DNA from: an uncultured Bacilli bacterium
GTDB lineage: Bacteria; Bacillota_I; Bacilli_A; RF39; UBA660
DNA length: 37,097 nucleotides
Direction: 5' to 3'
NCBI GenBank assembly: GCA_947587115.1
Contig: CANPXY010000003.1
Location: 1 to 37,097 of the forward strand
Shown here: positions 15,095 through 22,924 of the stretch, piece by piece
How positions within the stretch are numbered: position 1 is the stretch's first letter
How the letters are laid out: each line of letters opens with the position of its first letter
Made by a program: the position numbers and the translations under genes
The notes under the pieces: generated by a model
The model's input: only the letters and a program-made list of their open reading frames with translations
The model's database searches: none
What the model was told of the DNA's origin: nothing

Positions 15095-16393
15095 TTACAT
15101 ACTGACCTGACTGAACGTATTCCAAAGGTTTTGAAGAGGTGGGAATGCGAACAATTTTGCGATCAACTTTTCTCCCACTGCTTCAAGTTCTTCGTCACTG
15201 ACAGTACTATAATCCACACTATTAGAAAGATCTACTGAATCAAGATTTTCAATAGTCTGATAGTCAAGTGACCACGTAGTCTGAAGAAGTCCGTTGATAT
15301 TAAGCTCCATCGTTAAAGAATCGGTATCACTCGTCATTATTACCAAACTTCCAAGTTCCTGATCTAAAGCAGAAAGTTGCAAGTATAAATTGAATTGCTC
15401 CCCGGTGTTTTCATAGGTACCCATAAGATCGTACATTCCGCCGATACTACCAGAGATTTGATAATTCGTATCTTTATCCTTGACGAATTGAATTCTCAAT
15501 AAATCACTGCCATTTTCACTATATGAAACTGTGATATCGCCTTGATAATCGATCACTTGAATTTGTGTACCATCTTGTTCGATTGCTTGGCCCACAACGG
15601 TATTACTCTTAACATAAACTAGATAAGTAAACAAATCAGAATCTTCACTGGATGAGTTTTCATCCTCTATGAGGGCATCCAGTTGTTCTTTTGCATCTTG
15701 CGCATTGTCAACATTTAAAAGATTCACGACAATATCCATAGCCTTAGAATCCTTTTCGATCTTCTGGACTGTATCTTTTAAAATAGCCTTCATCATAGAA
15801 TTAGTAAAAGTTACAGAGATTCTTTTGACATCGAGCTCTTCACCAGCAATCGAAAGTGTAGAAGACTTTTCTTTTACGTTGGATTGATTCAAATGGTGTT
15901 CGACTTGTTTTAAAAAGATCTCTACTAAATATTTGATATGATCAATAGATTCTTCTGTAGCATCTTCTCCTAGATCAATCGGATTAGAATAGTAACGATC
16001 CATAATTTCTCGTAATTGATAATAGAGAATTTGATCTTTGAGATAAATGTTCATTCCCAAGTGCTCAGTATCATTACTTGTCAATGCCAAATCGATAAGA
16101 CTTTCATCCAGTTCTTGATCCGTCTGATATTTTAAAAGTAAACCGAACGGATCTACGCCAAGCGATGAGTCGAATGTAAGGGTTCCCTTCATTTGAATTT
16201 GATAACGATCATCTTCCTTAGAGGTAGCGTCGTCCACCCGAAATACATCCAATACTGTATTAGACATTTTTTGTAGAGTATCCACCAAAATCATCTTAGG
16301 ACGATTCATCATATAAAAGATGACGCCCGATACGATGCAAACAACTGCAATGGCGCTACAGATCAACGCAACCTTTCTAGTATTATTTTTCAT
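15095..16393 (-). CDS. membrane-anchored extracellular protein of unknown function (432 aa)
   Basis: It has a basic N-terminus followed by one hydrophobic segment (about residues 8-29, VALICSAIAVVCIVSGVIFYMM) and then a long hydrophilic extracellular part. That part is rich in Asp, Ser, Thr and Leu, with beta-strand-like repeats such as ISVTF and LTMELNINGLLQTTWSLDY. There is no lipobox, LPXTG or catalytic motif. The composition suggests a beta-rich scaffold of the kind used by lipoprotein-carrier-like or substrate-binding domains, but I cannot name a family. It is 12 bp downstream of the D,D-carboxypeptidase gene and directly abuts DUF4186, so a cell-wall role is possible by context only. 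Confidence 0.75.
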   Translation of the reverse strand: MKNNTRKVALICSAIAVVCIVSGVIFYMMNRPKMILVDTLQKMSNTVLDVFRVDDATSKEDDRYQIQMKGTLTFDSSLGVDPFGLLLKYQTDQELDESLIDLALTSNDTEHLGMNIYLKDQILYYQLREIMDRYYSNPIDLGEDATEESIDHIKYLVEIFLKQVEHHLNQSNVKEKSSTLSIAGEELDVKRISVTFTNSMMKAILKDTVQKIEKDSKAMDIVVNLLNVDNAQDAKEQLDALIEDENSSSEDSDLFTYLVYVKSNTVVGQAIEQDGTQIQVIDYQGDITVSYSENGSDLLRIQFVKDKDTNYQISGSIGGMYDLMGTYENTGEQFNLYLQLSALDQELGSLVIMTSDTDSLTMELNINGLLQTTWSLDYQTIENLDSVDLSNSVDYSTVSDEELEAVGEKLIAKLFAFPPLQNLWNTFSQVSM

Positions 16394-16405
16394 TTTACAC
16401 CTCCA

Positions 16406-17533
16406 CTACCGATCTAAAAATCTCGCATAATACTCATCGTAAGTCAATTCACTATCGTAAACTTTTTTAGCAAGTTCTTTTCCAAGATAACGATAATGCC
16501 AAGATTCATATTTGTATCCAGTAACCTGCTCCTCACTCTTAGGGTAACGCATGACAAAACCAAATTTATAACTATTTTCAAGCATCCAATTATATTCTTT
16601 GGAATCAGCAAAGATTTTGCTATTTCCCGAAGCCACATCTAAGGCAAGTCCTGTCTGATGTTCGGAATAACCAGGCACAGCCACATAATTGTCAACATAT
16701 TTTTGGCCGTAAGTATTAAGATACAAATCATACGTATCTTGCTGATCTTGATAACTTCTATAAGCCGAGTTAGCAAGAATAGAATAACCTTCTTTTTCAG
16801 CTTCCGCCGCCATCTCTTCAAAAGCGATTACCGCTTCTTTAATCATGAATTGTTCATCGTCTACGGCATATTTTTCTTGAATCTTCATCAAATCCTTAGG
16901 CTCATAATCTTCTCCTAATTGATGGTACTTGTTGACGAGCATCGTCAAACTTTGCTCGGTAACTTTCTGAGCATCCTCATAATAAGGTTTATCAAGATTC
17001 AAATTGACGTAGGTAACGGTATCATCGTCATCTTCCCGCTCCTGCATCGAATACGCTACATAGCGGTCATAGTTGGCAAGCTTGGCATAATCAAACTGTA
17101 AAAAATCTAAGACATCTTCTTCTTTATCTCGCTTCGCAAAAGCACTTACTTCTTCGTTGTTGCCACGACTGACAATCGCGCTGATCTCTGGTGTCGTATA
17201 TTCTTTAGCGACCAAAAGATTGATATTCTTAATCAGATCTTTCTGTTCCTGATAGGGAACTTCTTGATAGATTTTCAAATTTTTTTCTTGGTAGTCCTTA
17301 CTTTGAAAAGCCGCATTTATAGTTTTGTTTTCTCCCACTTCATAGACATAAGATTGCTTGTGCTTTTTGAGAATGGTCTGGATCGCCGCCTTGTCATAGT
17401 GTAGCTTTCCAAGACGACTGCCATGATATAGACGATAGCCCACTGGTACAGAAATCAAAACGACAATCAAAATACCTAAAAACAATAATATTTTCGCACT
17501 TTTTTTCAATTTCTTCTTTTTTACCGTCGCCAT
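16406..17533 (-). CDS. M15-family D-alanyl-D-alanine carboxypeptidase (VanY-type), membrane anchored
   Basis: The 375-aa protein has an N-terminal membrane anchor (about residues 14-33, ILLFLGILIVVLISVPVGYRLY), a roughly 190-residue extracellular stalk and a C-terminal M15 peptidase domain. The zinc-site motifs are clear: SEHQTGLALD (His and Asp ligands), then ESWHYRYLG with the third ligand His and the usual E/S-x-WH context. ANSAYRSYQDQQDTY is the conserved SxYR region. Such enzymes remove the terminal D-Ala of stem peptides outside the cell. It is the first gene of the operon with the unknown membrane protein and DUF4186. The ribosome-binding site is AGGAGGAG. Without van regulators nearby this is ordinary wall remodelling rather than vancomycin resistance. 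Confidence 0.92.
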   Translation of the reverse strand: MATVKKKKLKKSAKILLFLGILIVVLISVPVGYRLYHGSRLGKLHYDKAAIQTILKKHKQSYVYEVGENKTINAAFQSKDYQEKNLKIYQEVPYQEQKDLIKNINLLVAKEYTTPEISAIVSRGNNEEVSAFAKRDKEEDVLDFLQFDYAKLANYDRYVAYSMQEREDDDDTVTYVNLNLDKPYYEDAQKVTEQSLTMLVNKYHQLGEDYEPKDLMKIQEKYAVDDEQFMIKEAVIAFEEMAAEAEKEGYSILANSAYRSYQDQQDTYDLYLNTYGQKYVDNYVAVPGYSEHQTGLALDVASGNSKIFADSKEYNWMLENSYKFGFVMRYPKSEEQVTGYKYESWHYRYLGKELAKKVYDSELTYDEYYARFLDR

Positions 17534-17556
17534 AACTCCTCCTATGATCTAACAAT

Positions 17557-17589
17557 AGTATAACACGTATTCATAATTTATGTTATACT
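17557..17589. promoter_or_regulatory. divergent extended -10 promoters
   Basis: TGTTATACT occurs on both strands: plus 17581-17589 and minus 17565-17557. This makes an inverted repeat (AGTATAACA, 15 bp, TGTTATACT). Each copy is an extended -10, for the patatin gene (plus) and the M15 operon (minus). No strong -35 is visible on either side. The patatin transcript would have a leader of only about 10 nt. Confidence 0.6.
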
Positions 17590-17605
17590 AATTTTGGTGA
17601 TATTT

Positions 17606-18844
17606 ATGAAAACGGCCGTCGTCTTATCAGGTGGAGGAAGCAAAGGAAGTTATGAATTAGGGGTTTGGAAAGCCCTACGCCGTCTCCACATTCACTATGA
17701 CATCGTGACCGGCACTTCAGTAGGTGCCTTAAACGGGGCGATGATGGTACAAAAATCCTATCGAAAAGCCAAAAAATTGTGGTATAAACTCACTTTTAAC
17801 AATATATTCGATTCCAACTTGACAAAAGATGCAACCGAGATGGAACTGCTCAAAGACTATGGAAAAAGTTTTTTAAAAGATGGAGGAAAAGATGTTTCCA
17901 ATTTGGAAAAAATGTTAAGGAAAGCAATGAACTCTAAACGTTTTTTTGCAACACCGATTGATTTTGGACTTGTAACTTACAATACGACGACCAAAAAACC
18001 AGAACTGATCAAAAAACAAGATCTGACACCCCAGAACCTCATCCCTTATCTTATTGCTTCCAGTTCCTGCTTCCCCGCCTTTCAAAAAAAGACTATTGAA
18101 GGAAACGATTATATCGATGGTGGTTACTATGACGTTTTACCAATCAATCTTGCGATCGACTTAGGAGCAGAAAACATCATTGCGGTCGATTTAAAAGCTG
18201 TTGGCATACATCAAAAAATCAAAGATCCATCCATCCCAATTACCTATTTATCTCCACAAAATCAACTAGATTCTTTTCTTTACTTTGATAAAGAAGCAGC
18301 CCTTCATGGCAGTCGTTTAGGATATCTTGAAACGATGAAAACGTTTGGAAAACTAGAAGGAAAACGCTTTACTTTTCGTAAGGGGCAGATTCGAAAACTA
18401 AACGAACACTACGCACCTCTTGTGATTCAGGCAATCAAGCAAACAGTATCCCAAGAAAATTCAAAAGTTTTAGACCAAATTTTAAAAGTGGCACTCTATA
18501 CGAGAATAGAATCTCACCAAAAGAAAAATGCCGATCTTTTAGAAACCGTCGAACAGTTAGGACAAATTTTTGAAGTACCGGAGGAAAAAATTTATACCCT
18601 TCGCAAATTCAATCGCCAATTAAAAAACAGGATAAAAAAAGAACAGATGAAGGAATTTCAAGATGTAGAAGAACAACTAAAATTAAAGAAGATCAAGGAA
18701 TTATTAAACACCAAAAAAATCACGGTCTATCTCTATCACAAAATTAAAAGTCAAAAGACCGATCACGATCGAAGAAGATTGATGGAACTTTCTATTTTAA
18801 TGCCCCATGAATTTATCAAAGCCCTTTATTTATCGATCATCTAG
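17606..18844 (+). CDS. patatin-like phospholipase family protein
   Basis: The 412-aa protein is a serine lipid acyl hydrolase of the patatin/RssA type. The oxyanion motif GGGSKG is at residues 9-14, the nucleophile elbow GTSVG near 38-42, and the DGG catalytic Asp motif (YIDGGYYDVLP) near 170. A C-terminal helical, lysine-rich extension of roughly 130 residues follows the catalytic domain. No signal peptide is present, so it probably acts on the inner membrane leaflet. I chose ATG 17606 because GGTGAT precedes it at correct spacing; the upstream TTG and GTG lie inside that site. The radical SAM gene follows after 11 bp and is likely co-transcribed. Confidence 0.9.
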   Translation: MKTAVVLSGGGSKGSYELGVWKALRRLHIHYDIVTGTSVGALNGAMMVQKSYRKAKKLWYKLTFNNIFDSNLTKDATEMELLKDYGKSFLKDGGKDVSNLEKMLRKAMNSKRFFATPIDFGLVTYNTTTKKPELIKKQDLTPQNLIPYLIASSSCFPAFQKKTIEGNDYIDGGYYDVLPINLAIDLGAENIIAVDLKAVGIHQKIKDPSIPITYLSPQNQLDSFLYFDKEAALHGSRLGYLETMKTFGKLEGKRFTFRKGQIRKLNEHYAPLVIQAIKQTVSQENSKVLDQILKVALYTRIESHQKKNADLLETVEQLGQIFEVPEEKIYTLRKFNRQLKNRIKKEQMKEFQDVEEQLKLKKIKELLNTKKITVYLYHKIKSQKTDHDRRRLMELSILMPHEFIKALYLSII

Positions 18845-18855
18845 AAGGAGGATGC

Positions 18856-19812
18856 ATGACAACCTTTTTATATAGCGACTCTAACAAACGGTATCACACA
18901 CTAGATTACTTTTATAAACATAAATTTCATTCTAAAGTGTTCAAAGTCAGTTTAAATGCTGGCTTTACCTGTCCCAACATCGATGGAACAAAAGGCTACG
19001 GAGGATGTATCTACTGTTCCAAACTAGGTAGTGGAGACTATGCTGGAGCGAAAGAAAAAAGTCTTACGACCCAATTTCAAGAAGTAAGAGATATGATTTT
19101 GAAAAAGTGGCCCCATAGTAAGTACATCGGTTACTTTCAAGCCAACACCAACACTTATGCACCACTTGCCGTCTTAAAAGAGAAATATGAGACCATCTTA
19201 AACCTCGATGACGTCATTGGACTCAATATTGCCACCCGGGCGGATGCAATTACAGATGAATGTTTAGATTATTTAGAAGAACTCTCGAAAAGAACATACT
19301 TGACGATCGAACTAGGACTACAGACCATCCACGAAAAGACGAGCCGGCTCATCAATCGCTGCCATACACTGGCGTGCTTTGAAGAAATGGTTTCCAAACT
19401 GAGAGCTAGAGATATCAATGTCGTCGTGCACATCATCAATGGGCTTCCCTATGAAAGCAAAGAAGAGATGCTAAAGACGGTCCAATATTTAAATCAACTG
19501 GATATTCAAGGAATCAAAATCCATATGTTACATATCTTAAAAGACACCACTTTAAATAATCTCTATCAAAAAGAACATTTTAAAGTGCTCTCCCGGGAAG
19601 AATACGTCGATATCGTCTGTGACCAACTAGAACTACTGCGCCCAGAGATCGTCATTCATCGCCTTACAGGAGATCCCAAAGTAGAAGACCTCGTCGAACC
19701 TGCATGGCTGATCAAAAAGTTTGGAGTCTTAAATGAAATTGATAAAGAACTGGCACGACGAGATAGTTATCAAGGAAAGAAAGCAAAGGAACTTGCATGT
19801 CATAAAACATAA
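18856..19812 (+). CDS. radical SAM protein, TIGR01212/YtqA-YhcC family
   Basis: The 318-aa protein carries the cluster-binding pattern of this family (GFTCPNIDGTKGYGGCIYCS, residues 36-55) with spacing C-x11-C-x2-C. It also has the family landmarks FQANTNTYAP, NIATRADAI, LTIELGLQT, VVVHIINGLPYE and IKIHMLHILKDT. The family is conserved in Firmicutes and proteobacteria, binds a 4Fe-4S cluster and S-adenosylmethionine, and is suspected to modify RNA or another macromolecule; its reaction is not established to my knowledge. AGGAGG precedes the ATG. In B. subtilis the ytqA neighbour is the methyltransferase ytqB, which is absent here. Confidence 0.9.
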   Translation: MTTFLYSDSNKRYHTLDYFYKHKFHSKVFKVSLNAGFTCPNIDGTKGYGGCIYCSKLGSGDYAGAKEKSLTTQFQEVRDMILKKWPHSKYIGYFQANTNTYAPLAVLKEKYETILNLDDVIGLNIATRADAITDECLDYLEELSKRTYLTIELGLQTIHEKTSRLINRCHTLACFEEMVSKLRARDINVVVHIINGLPYESKEEMLKTVQYLNQLDIQGIKIHMLHILKDTTLNNLYQKEHFKVLSREEYVDIVCDQLELLRPEIVIHRLTGDPKVEDLVEPAWLIKKFGVLNEIDKELARRDSYQGKKAKELACHKT

Positions 19813-19872
19813 CGAAACTTACCAGAAGCAACATCGACATTTTTATCAATAAAGTCAAAAGGAGTGAAGCAA

Positions 19873-20544
19873 ATGCGCAATCTAAAAGATGAACTGATAA
19901 ACCGCGAAATTGCCTATGACCAATTATTAGACAATGGCTTTGTTCAAGAAGGCGATCACTATTTTTTGAAAACCTTCATTGGAAACCAACACTTCCAAGT
20001 GATTATAGATTTTTCCAAAGATCAACAAACCTCAAAAGTGATCGATCTAGAGAGTGGCGAAGAATACATTTTGGTCGATATAAAAAATGCTTCTGGAAGT
20101 TTTGTGGAAACACTAAAAAACGAATACGAACAGTTATTACAAGAGGTCATGAATAAGTGTACAACCATGAATTCTTTTCAAAATAAACAGACGCACTTAG
20201 TCATTCAATATCTGAAAGATCACTACCAAGATGAACTAGAATACTTATGGGAAAAATTTCCCCAAGATGCCATTGTGCGAAACAAAAAAAATCAAAAATG
20301 GTATGGAGTCTTTATGACGGTCGCCGAAAATAAACTAGGTCTTCCTTCAGATAACATGACAGAAATTATAGATTTGCGATACGAAAAAGGCAAAACCGAC
20401 GAGATCGTCGATCATAAAAGCGTGTTTGCAGGCTACCACATGAACAAGAACAGTTGGATTACCGTAAAACTTGATAACAGCATGCCAATCGAAAAGATTT
20501 ATCGATTGATCGATCAAAGCTACGAGTTGTCACTCCATAAATAA
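19873..20544 (+). CDS. MmcQ/YjbR family protein
   Basis: The 223-aa protein has two parts. The N-terminal half (about 1-90) is beta-rich (FLKTFIGNQHFQVIIDF, EEYILVDIKN). The C-terminal half shows the MmcQ/YjbR (CyaY-like fold) pattern: FPQDAIVRNKKNQKWYGVFM, IIDLRYEKGKTDEI, AGYHMNKNSWITVKLD and a final IYRLIDQSYEL. The family is often called DNA-binding, but its function is not settled. ATG 19873 is chosen because AAGGAG sits about 9 nt upstream; the GTG at 19864 touches that site. It is the last gene of the plus-strand run and ends at a strong terminator. Confidence 0.85.
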   Translation: MRNLKDELINREIAYDQLLDNGFVQEGDHYFLKTFIGNQHFQVIIDFSKDQQTSKVIDLESGEEYILVDIKNASGSFVETLKNEYEQLLQEVMNKCTTMNSFQNKQTHLVIQYLKDHYQDELEYLWEKFPQDAIVRNKKNQKWYGVFMTVAENKLGLPSDNMTEIIDLRYEKGKTDEIVDHKSVFAGYHMNKNSWITVKLDNSMPIEKIYRLIDQSYELSLHK

Positions 20545-20548
20545 GAAG

Positions 20549-20581
20549 AAAAAAAACGTGTAACAAGACACGTTTTTATTG
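20549..20581. terminator. bidirectional terminator
   Basis: AAAACGTGT-AACAAG-ACACGTTTT forms a 9-bp stem (20553-20575) with an A run before it and TTTTTATT after it. It can stop the plus-strand MmcQ/YjbR gene and the minus-strand CapA-family gene, whose stop codon it overlaps. Confidence 0.85.
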
Positions 20582-21904
20582 ATTGGCGACAATTTCTCCA
20601 TCCTCTAAAAAGGTGGTATTGATACTCCATGAAGTCATGTCCGAAAGAAGTTCAGTCTTTTCTTCATCGGTTACAACTTTGGTATAACAATCTTTCTGTA
20701 AAGCTGGAAGAAAGTAAAAAGTGCTGCTGCCATCATTTTTTAACTTCCATGTGATAATACCCGTATCAATCGTGTAATCATTGAAAATAAAGTTTCCCAA
20801 ATTGTAGGCGATCAACTTGCCATTATAAAACTCGACTCCTTGTAACACATGGGCATGCGTTCCAATGACCATATCGGCACCACTGTCAATATAGAGTCTT
20901 CCCGTCTCTTTTTGAACGTTTTCAAGATTGTGTGTATTCTCTGTTCCCCAGTGCACAAGTGCGACAACATAATCGCTCTGTTGCTTCGTTTGAGAAATTT
21001 TATTCGCAAAAGCTGTAGGATCATAACAACGAAAAACTCCACCTTCTGTTTCCGTAGCTTCTGGCGTCAAAATATATTTTTCTGCTCTGGTAGCATTTAG
21101 AAAAGCAATCTTATAACCATTTACAATCAAGTAATAAGGTTGCATTGCTTCTTCGATATTTACTCCCGCACCAATATAAGGAATAGAAGCACCCTTTAAC
21201 GTAGATAATGTATCATAGAAAGCATCCCTTCCAAAATCATAGACATGATTGTTCGCAAGCGTCACCAAATCGACCCCCATCTCATGGTAAATATCTACAT
21301 TCTTAGTCGCAGCTCGAAAGGTATATTGCTTCCCTGGCATCGCACTGCCACGATCACTAAAAGGAAATTCACTGTTCACGATCAAGAAGTCTTGCTCCCT
21401 CATATAAGAAAGTAGATCTTCTGACAAGATGCCTGTAATACCACCACGGCTTTTATAATAAGGCATAATATCCCAGTTATCAGCCAAAGAAACATCTCCT
21501 GCATAACCGATCTCTACTTCCTCTTGGGCCTTTCCGATCACTTGGACATCCGTCCGATTTTGATAGTTGTCTTGATAAAGATCTTGAAGGACAAAATAAG
21601 AGCTTCCTGTAACTTCATGCCAAAGTGCCCTCTGATAACGTTCTTCCTGCAAGGCAAGATCAATCTTTTGTAAAGCATCCGGATATTGTTGATCCACCCA
21701 ACGTAAGAAATCCGCATCGAACGATAAGTCGTTCTGATGTTCTAAAATCATCGCTACATAATCTACTTTTTCACTTTTGGTACTGGGCGTTTTAGAAGAA
21801 TGTTTGACATACTGCATTCCTACCATTCCACCAATTCCTAAAAGAAGAAGCAGAAAGACCACGATCACACTTTTCTTAAGCTTTTTTCGTTTCACATACC
21901 TCAC
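20576..21904 (-). CDS. CapA-family (PGA_cap) metallophosphatase-like protein, membrane anchored
   Basis: The 442-aa protein has a basic start (MRYVKRKKLKK), one membrane segment at about residues 13-31 and an extracellular CapA domain from about 128. Family motifs are all visible: GYAGDVSLAD, VNSEFPFSD, TLANNHVYDFG, VALVHWGTE, GADMVIGTHAHVLQGVE and AYNLGNFIFN. They form the calcineurin-like di-metal site. CapA proteins act in poly-gamma-glutamate capsule work or other envelope steps. No capB, capC or capE genes are adjacent, so capsule synthesis is not supported here. The GTG start at 21904 has AAGGA upstream, and an extended -10 (TGATATAAT, 21927-21919) lies before it. Confidence 0.9.
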   Translation of the reverse strand: MRYVKRKKLKKSVIVVFLLLLLGIGGMVGMQYVKHSSKTPSTKSEKVDYVAMILEHQNDLSFDADFLRWVDQQYPDALQKIDLALQEERYQRALWHEVTGSSYFVLQDLYQDNYQNRTDVQVIGKAQEEVEIGYAGDVSLADNWDIMPYYKSRGGITGILSEDLLSYMREQDFLIVNSEFPFSDRGSAMPGKQYTFRAATKNVDIYHEMGVDLVTLANNHVYDFGRDAFYDTLSTLKGASIPYIGAGVNIEEAMQPYYLIVNGYKIAFLNATRAEKYILTPEATETEGGVFRCYDPTAFANKISQTKQQSDYVVALVHWGTENTHNLENVQKETGRLYIDSGADMVIGTHAHVLQGVEFYNGKLIAYNLGNFIFNDYTIDTGIITWKLKNDGSSTFYFLPALQKDCYTKVVTDEEKTELLSDMTSWSINTTFLEDGEIVANQ

Positions 21905-21933
21905 TTACTTTCCTTCTTATTATATCATAACCA

Positions 21934-22019
21934 TCAAAAAATCCCAAGAACACTTGGGATTTATACATCACAACATCAGTTGTGACATTATTAGATTGTA
22001 CCCAAAAAACAATTTTATA
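21934..22019 (-). ncRNA. candidate small RNA with intrinsic terminator
   Basis: On the minus strand, with no ORF present, there is a TATAAA -10 candidate (22019-22014), a perfect 7-bp hairpin TCACAAC-TGAT-GTTGTGA (21985-21968), then a second 8-bp hairpin ATCCCAAG-TGTT-CTTGGGAT (21960-21941) followed by TTTTTTG. The second hairpin has terminator form on this strand, yet no minus gene lies between it and the CorA gene end at 22919. The -35 is weak. It is therefore either a roughly 70-nt RNA or a barrier protecting the CapA promoter from read-through. Confidence 0.4.
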
Positions 22020-22085
22020 CTATATTTTTTATTTTTTAATGCAAAAATTATTTCCTGTACGATCAATGTCAAAAGAGATAGAAAT

Positions 22086-22148
22086 TTAACAAATTACTGT
22101 CAACATGATATAATTTGTGTTGTAACAATGCAAAAAAGATATTATAAT
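22086..22148 (+). promoter_or_regulatory. two tandem promoters of the secreted repeat protein
   Basis: Promoter A has TTAACA (22086-22091), a 17-bp spacer and TATAAT (22109-22114) with an extended TG. Promoter B has TTGTAA (22120-22125), a 17-bp spacer and TATAAT (22143-22148). The ATG is at 22177 behind AGCAGGGA. The rest of 21905-22176 holds the small-RNA candidate. Confidence 0.6.
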
Positions 22149-22176
22149 TAATTTAAGAATAGAAAGCAGGGATAGA

Positions 22177-22911
22177 ATGAAGCCTAAAACGAGAATAATC
22201 ATTACCTCTTCTTTGACAATCTTAGGACTTGGCATGATCGGTACTGGCACATATATGGAACTCGCTTTACCAACATCTACTGCACTTTCCTATAACGAAA
22301 CCAAGAGAAATCCCGATATTCCAATCGAAGAAGATTTAGTGATTACTTTAAAAGAATTGCATCTTTCACTGAATGCTGCATTGAGCATGGATGTTCAAAG
22401 TTATATAAATGAGCCTGTAGCGAATCCTATTTTACAACAATTAGTTCTAGATACAAGCAAAGTGGACATGACGAAAGTAGGAAGTTACACTTATACAATC
22501 ACATATCAGAAAAAAGTATTTAAAGGTACAATTATCGTTGAAAAAAATACGCAAGAGCAACCACAACCAGAAACCCAAACTCTTGAAAAATTGACGCTCA
22601 AACAACTCTCATTAAAACTTCATGAATCATTACCTACAGATCTTGAAAGCTACATTGTCGAACCGTTGACCGATCAAATACGAAACCAAATTAAAATCGA
22701 CTTATCGAGTGTCAATGTTACAAAAGCAGGATCCTATCAATATACGATTACTTATAACAACACTGTCTATACTGGTACAATTACGATTGTTGAAGATCAA
22801 CCACCAGCAAGTCCAGAACCAGAAGAATCAAAATCTACGGATTCTGAAACAGACGATTCCAAAAAAGATGAAGAAGATGAAAAAAAAGAAGATCTCCCTC
22901 CTAGCGAGTGA
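22177..22911 (+). CDS. secreted or membrane-anchored protein with two tandem repeats (244 aa)
   Basis: It has a basic N-terminus and one hydrophobic segment (about residues 7-32), which acts as a signal or anchor. Two homologous repeats of about 68 residues follow (about 56-123 and 139-206). Both carry TLK-x-L-x-LxL, S/L-x-SYI-x-EP, VG/AGSY-x-YTITY, then F/Y-x-GTI-x-V. This beta-rich pattern resembles bacterial Ig-like surface modules. A Pro-Glu linker separates the repeats and a very acidic tail of about 38 residues ends the protein (SKKDEEDEKKEDLPPSE). There is no LPXTG or C-terminal membrane helix. The function is unknown; display near the membrane by the uncleaved N-terminus is likely. 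Two promoters and a terminator mark it as its own unit. Confidence 0.8.
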   Translation: MKPKTRIIITSSLTILGLGMIGTGTYMELALPTSTALSYNETKRNPDIPIEEDLVITLKELHLSLNAALSMDVQSYINEPVANPILQQLVLDTSKVDMTKVGSYTYTITYQKKVFKGTIIVEKNTQEQPQPETQTLEKLTLKQLSLKLHESLPTDLESYIVEPLTDQIRNQIKIDLSSVNVTKAGSYQYTITYNNTVYTGTITIVEDQPPASPEPEESKSTDSETDDSKKDEEDEKKEDLPPSE

Positions 22912-22924
22912 GATCTTTTTATAA
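22884..22924. terminator. bidirectional terminator overlapping two gene ends
   Basis: AGATCTC (22890-22896) pairs with GAGATCT (22910-22916) around a 13-nt loop, with A runs on one side and T runs on the other. It encodes the last residues of the plus-strand repeat protein and lies against the CorA stop codon (22921-22919), so it serves both converging genes. Confidence 0.75.

Noticed and set aside
16406..17533. Vancomycin-resistance vanY
   Set aside because: No vanR/S, vanH, D-Ala-D-Lac ligase or vanX nearby; M15 carboxypeptidases are ordinary wall enzymes.
17557..17589. Inverted repeat as a regulator operator
   Set aside because: The two arms are the extended -10 elements of divergent promoters; symmetry follows from that, so no operator is claimed.
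20576..21904. Poly-gamma-glutamate capsule locus
   Set aside because: Only the CapA-family protein is present; no capB, capC or capE homologue is adjacent.
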